Assembly: GCA_964579795.1 (NCBI GenBank)
Contig: CAZOHM010000006.1
Span: 29,564-93,563, forward strand
Reading direction: 5' to 3'
Length of the DNA: 64,000 nucleotides
Source: JAEYFP01 sp964579795
Lineage (GTDB): Bacteria; Bacillota; Clostridia; Lachnospirales; Lachnospiraceae
A program made the translations under genes and the position numbers. Positions 61,823-64,000 of the stretch are shown piece by piece. The notes under the pieces were generated by a model, which saw nothing but the letters and a program-made list of their open reading frames with translations, was not told where the DNA came from and made no database searches. The number at the start of each line of letters is the position of its first letter. Positions within the stretch are counted from its first letter, which is position 1.

Positions 61823-63519
61823 TTTTTGTCCTCTGGCTGAAACTCCAGTTTCTCCTTGATATATGGAATCAACAGGTCAATTGGTCGCTTCTCACCTGTA
61901 ATGATCGTTGCTGCCAGAATGGTGCCTGGTGTCAGCATAACATCCTTACCCTTCACACTCGACCATTTGTAACCACTCACAGTAGCCGGGTCTGTATCCA
62001 GCTTACATCTGATTTCAATAACCGGTCCTTCCTTTTCAAAGGTCTGCACAAGTGATTCATTTCCAAGCTGCTCGAGCATGTCTGTTTCAGAGGCTACATA
62101 ACCATTGATAAATTCCACTCTGGCTACAATGTGTCCATACTCCTGTTTATTTACAATGGATGGATAGATATGTACTTCCATTCCCTCATGAATTTTCTTG
62201 GCATCTGACAGTTTTACATAGCAGACAGCAACATCATCCTCGAGATTTCCAGACAACAGATTTACAATTTCAGAGCCCTTTGCAACTGCTTTGCCTACAG
62301 CAATAGGAATATCATATATCTCACCATCCGTATTGGCATAGATTTCACCCTTACTTGCCTGATTTAACAGGGTGTCACGCTGTGCCTGCAAATCAAGTAA
62401 TATAGCAGATTTCTGATTATGGAAACGTTGTTCATAATTCTCTGAATTACTTTCGGATTCGTCTTCATCCATAACCGACTTGAGTTCAAGCTCATCCACT
62501 TCATCACTCAGCGTTTGATATTTTGCCTTTGCTGTTGTGTAGTTTTGCAGTGACTCCAGATATTCCGTATTTGCCACTACATTCTCTGCCTGTGTTCCTG
62601 ATGCATTGTTCAGATATTCCAGATAGTCCTTTCGCGCCTGCTCTAATGTATTGTTCGAAGAAGTCAGCTTATCACCAGCCTTCTCCATAAATATCCTATA
62701 GTCCTCAGCCTGTGTTCTTGCAGACTCCACACCGGACAGTTCTGCCTCATAGGCTGCCTTCTCCTCATCGGTATGTAAAGACGGATCAAACTCTGCATAA
62801 TGTGCATCAAAGTTTGCCTTCTTGGCATTGTAGCTTTCCTTTGAGCTGATATAGGTATTCTTTGCCTGCTCATACAGGTTGTGATTGGTTTCATAATCGG
62901 AGTTTGCTTCCGTATAAGCCACTTCATTTTTCTGATCTGTTATAGATAATGTTGCGTAATACATCTGTTTGTACTGCAGCATAATGGCTTCCTTGTCCTT
63001 GACCTCAGTCTCAGCTTCAGCAAGCTTTTCCTTTTTCAACTCTAACGAGGCTGCTGTCTCATTCAGGCTCTTGTCTATATTCTTTGCATCGAGCTTAATC
63101 TGCGCCAGTTCTTCAGTATCCTTTGTTACGATATCCAGCTCACTCTCGAATGTAATATTTTCCACATAAGAAATACGGGTATCCAGCTGTTGGATCTGAT
63201 AGACATCATCCTCTGTTCCAAGTGTCGCAATCAGTTGTCCATTCTCGACAGTGGCTCCCTTTGTTACCTTGATATCTGTGACAAAGCCGTCAGTCTGTGA
63301 GTATACTGCTGTTGTTCCATCCGAGTTCATATAAATACCTTCTGTATCAACACTAGTTGGAAGTTTTCCTCCGAATCCCCAGATAATCAAACCTGCAATA
63401 ATCAAAAAAGCGCCGAGTATAGACGCCCACAGTGCAGGAGATACGAGGACAATTGTTTTGTCCAGCTGATCCTGTGTGGCAATTCTACTCAACGCTGATT
63501 TGTTATAGATATTTCTCAA
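61819..63519 (-). CDS. HlyD-family secretion adaptor (TTG start)
   Basis: The 566-residue protein has one N-terminal membrane helix (about 29-51), a beta/lipoyl-like region (GFVTDIKVTKGATVENGQLIATL), a very long coiled coil (about 130-380), and a C-terminal beta-barrel part. It is the periplasmic/extracellular adaptor of the NHLM export system. The start is TTG at 63519, with GGAGGGG upstream; the stop overlaps the transporter gene. It is the first gene after the regulator. Confidence 0.92.
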   Translation of the reverse strand: MRNIYNKSALSRIATQDQLDKTIVLVSPALWASILGAFLIIAGLIIWGFGGKLPTSVDTEGIYMNSDGTTAVYSQTDGFVTDIKVTKGATVENGQLIATLGTEDDVYQIQQLDTRISYVENITFESELDIVTKDTEELAQIKLDAKNIDKSLNETAASLELKKEKLAEAETEVKDKEAIMLQYKQMYYATLSITDQKNEVAYTEANSDYETNHNLYEQAKNTYISSKESYNAKKANFDAHYAEFDPSLHTDEEKAAYEAELSGVESARTQAEDYRIFMEKAGDKLTSSNNTLEQARKDYLEYLNNASGTQAENVVANTEYLESLQNYTTAKAKYQTLSDEVDELELKSVMDEDESESNSENYEQRFHNQKSAILLDLQAQRDTLLNQASKGEIYANTDGEIYDIPIAVGKAVAKGSEIVNLLSGNLEDDVAVCYVKLSDAKKIHEGMEVHIYPSIVNKQEYGHIVARVEFINGYVASETDMLEQLGNESLVQTFEKEGPVIEIRCKLDTDPATVSGYKWSSVKGKDVMLTPGTILAATIITGEKRPIDLLIPYIKEKLEFQPEDKK

Positions 63520-63569
63520 TGACAGCCCCTCCGCCTTTGTAGTGATAATCTTTAGTACCCTTCTGTATC

Positions 63570-63606
63570 ATCATATCATTCAAAGTAGGTCAAAAGTATG
63601 TCAAAA
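63570..63606 (-). promoter_or_regulatory. SARP-type direct repeats and -10 box of the RiPP operon
   Basis: On the minus strand TTTTGACATAC and TTTTGACCTAC are adjacent 11-bp direct repeats (63606-63596, 63595-63585), followed after 9 bp by TATGAT (63575-63570). Heptamer repeats with 11-bp period close to the -10 box are the binding layout of SARP regulators. The repeats overlap the 3' end of the regulator gene. Confidence 0.65.
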
Positions 63607-64000
63607 AGCTTTCTTTGTTCTTTCATATAGGGATGCTGTCGTGAACTCTGTCCAGCTGTAATTCGACATATATTCCCCCATATAACTGTTCACAGCATCT
63701 ATATCCCCGTTTAAGAAATTGAAATAATCGCATTCTACCTGTTCCGGGTCAATTGCTAAATAATTCCATTTCTTTATCAAAATATTCTCTGCATTTATTG
63801 CTTTTAGTGCAGAAAAAAGTGCAGAAATTACTTTTTGAGTCTGGTTCTTCATATTCTTATCATATTCCTTGTCTTCCCATAGAACTGCACCTATTTCTGT
63901 TGTCGTTACTCCCGCGCCGGCACGATCCACCAGATAAGCCAGCAATTCCTTTGCCTTGGAGCGTTCAAAAGTAACCGAAATATCATCTGCATAAACATCA
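63601..64000 (-). CDS. SARP/BTAD-type transcriptional regulator (5' end outside window)
   Basis: The visible 132 residues are the C-terminal end of a larger gene. SVTFERSKAKELLAYLVDRAGAGVTTTEIGAVLWED, NQTQKVISALFSALKAINAENILIKKWNYLAID and DYFNFLNGDIDAVNSYMGEYMSNYSWTEF fit the winged-helix and the start of a BTAD domain of SARP-type activators. A receiver domain may lie outside the window. It is the likely regulator of the RiPP operon, given the repeats just downstream of it. Confidence 0.75.
   Translation of the reverse strand, partial: DVYADDISVTFERSKAKELLAYLVDRAGAGVTTTEIGAVLWEDKEYDKNMKNQTQKVISALFSALKAINAENILIKKWNYLAIDPEQVECDYFNFLNGDIDAVNSYMGEYMSNYSWTEFTTASLYERTKKAF

Noticed and set aside
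1..64000. tRNA, rRNA, transposase, prophage or integron genes
   Set aside because: None was seen on reading both strands, though a dedicated tRNA search was not possible.

Overview
The window looks like the chromosome of a motile, monoderm, low-GC member of the Clostridia, most likely a gut Lachnospiraceae close to Roseburia, Agathobacter or Lachnospira. The evidence is a Lachnospiraceae-type flagellin, a FliW/CsrA flagellar cluster with two FlgK paralogues, strong AGGAGG ribosome-binding sites, and the typical set of MarR, PadR, WYL, XRE and TetR regulators, VOC proteins and heterodimeric ABC exporters. Most genes lie on the minus strand, so the operons read from high to low coordinates. I see no rRNA, tRNA, CRISPR array, transposase or phage gene.

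Region 1 (about 1-21,260) is flagellar. A sigma-28 promoter drives flgM, flgN, two flgK genes, flgL, fliW and csrA. A second sigma-28 promoter drives flaG, fliD, fliS and a small export-chaperone-like gene. A third drives a single short flagellin gene that ends in a strong terminator. Downstream lies a flagellin-glycosylation locus: a GT2 enzyme, a Maf protein fused to a second glycosyltransferase, a NeuB-like synthase with SAF and cupin domains, a CDP-glycerol glycerophosphotransferase-like protein, an IspD/TarI-like cytidylyltransferase, an SDR enzyme and a HAD protein that leaves the window.

Region 2 (about 21,240-47,030) is a mosaic of housekeeping and stress genes: marR with a heterodimeric ABC exporter and thymidine kinase, an ATPase, a zinc metallopeptidase, a YhcC-type radical SAM protein, YdcF, a SpoIIE-type phosphatase, a membrane acyltransferase, LysR and PadR regulators, a VOC protein, a lipoprotein that shares an operator with a TetR regulator, a cytidylate-kinase-like protein, an ArsB/NhaD-type transporter, a TetR/nitroreductase pair, a WYL regulator, a serine hydrolase, an XRE regulator with a membrane protein, and two aldo/keto reductases behind MerR-type promoters.

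Region 3 (about 47,030-64,000) is the most striking part. It is a ribosomal-peptide (RiPP) export and maturation operon of the NHLP/NHLM (proteusin-like) type. In transcription order it holds a SARP/BTAD-like regulator (partial), an HlyD-type adaptor, an ABC transporter with a C39 peptidase, a second ABC transporter without one, two paralogous radical SAM maturases, a 187-residue NHLP precursor with a VNGG cleavage site and a 53-residue very hydrophobic core, a UUCG-type hairpin, a 1,984-residue secreted protein with about 15 divergent InlB-type repeats, and an SdpI-family membrane protein that is a candidate immunity factor. An 11-bp-spaced direct repeat next to a -10 box in front of the adaptor gene fits control by the SARP-like regulator. 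The whole set could make, export and protect against a membrane-active, possibly epimerised peptide. Enzyme class, repeats and gene order are read from the sequence; the chemistry and the immunity role are inference.
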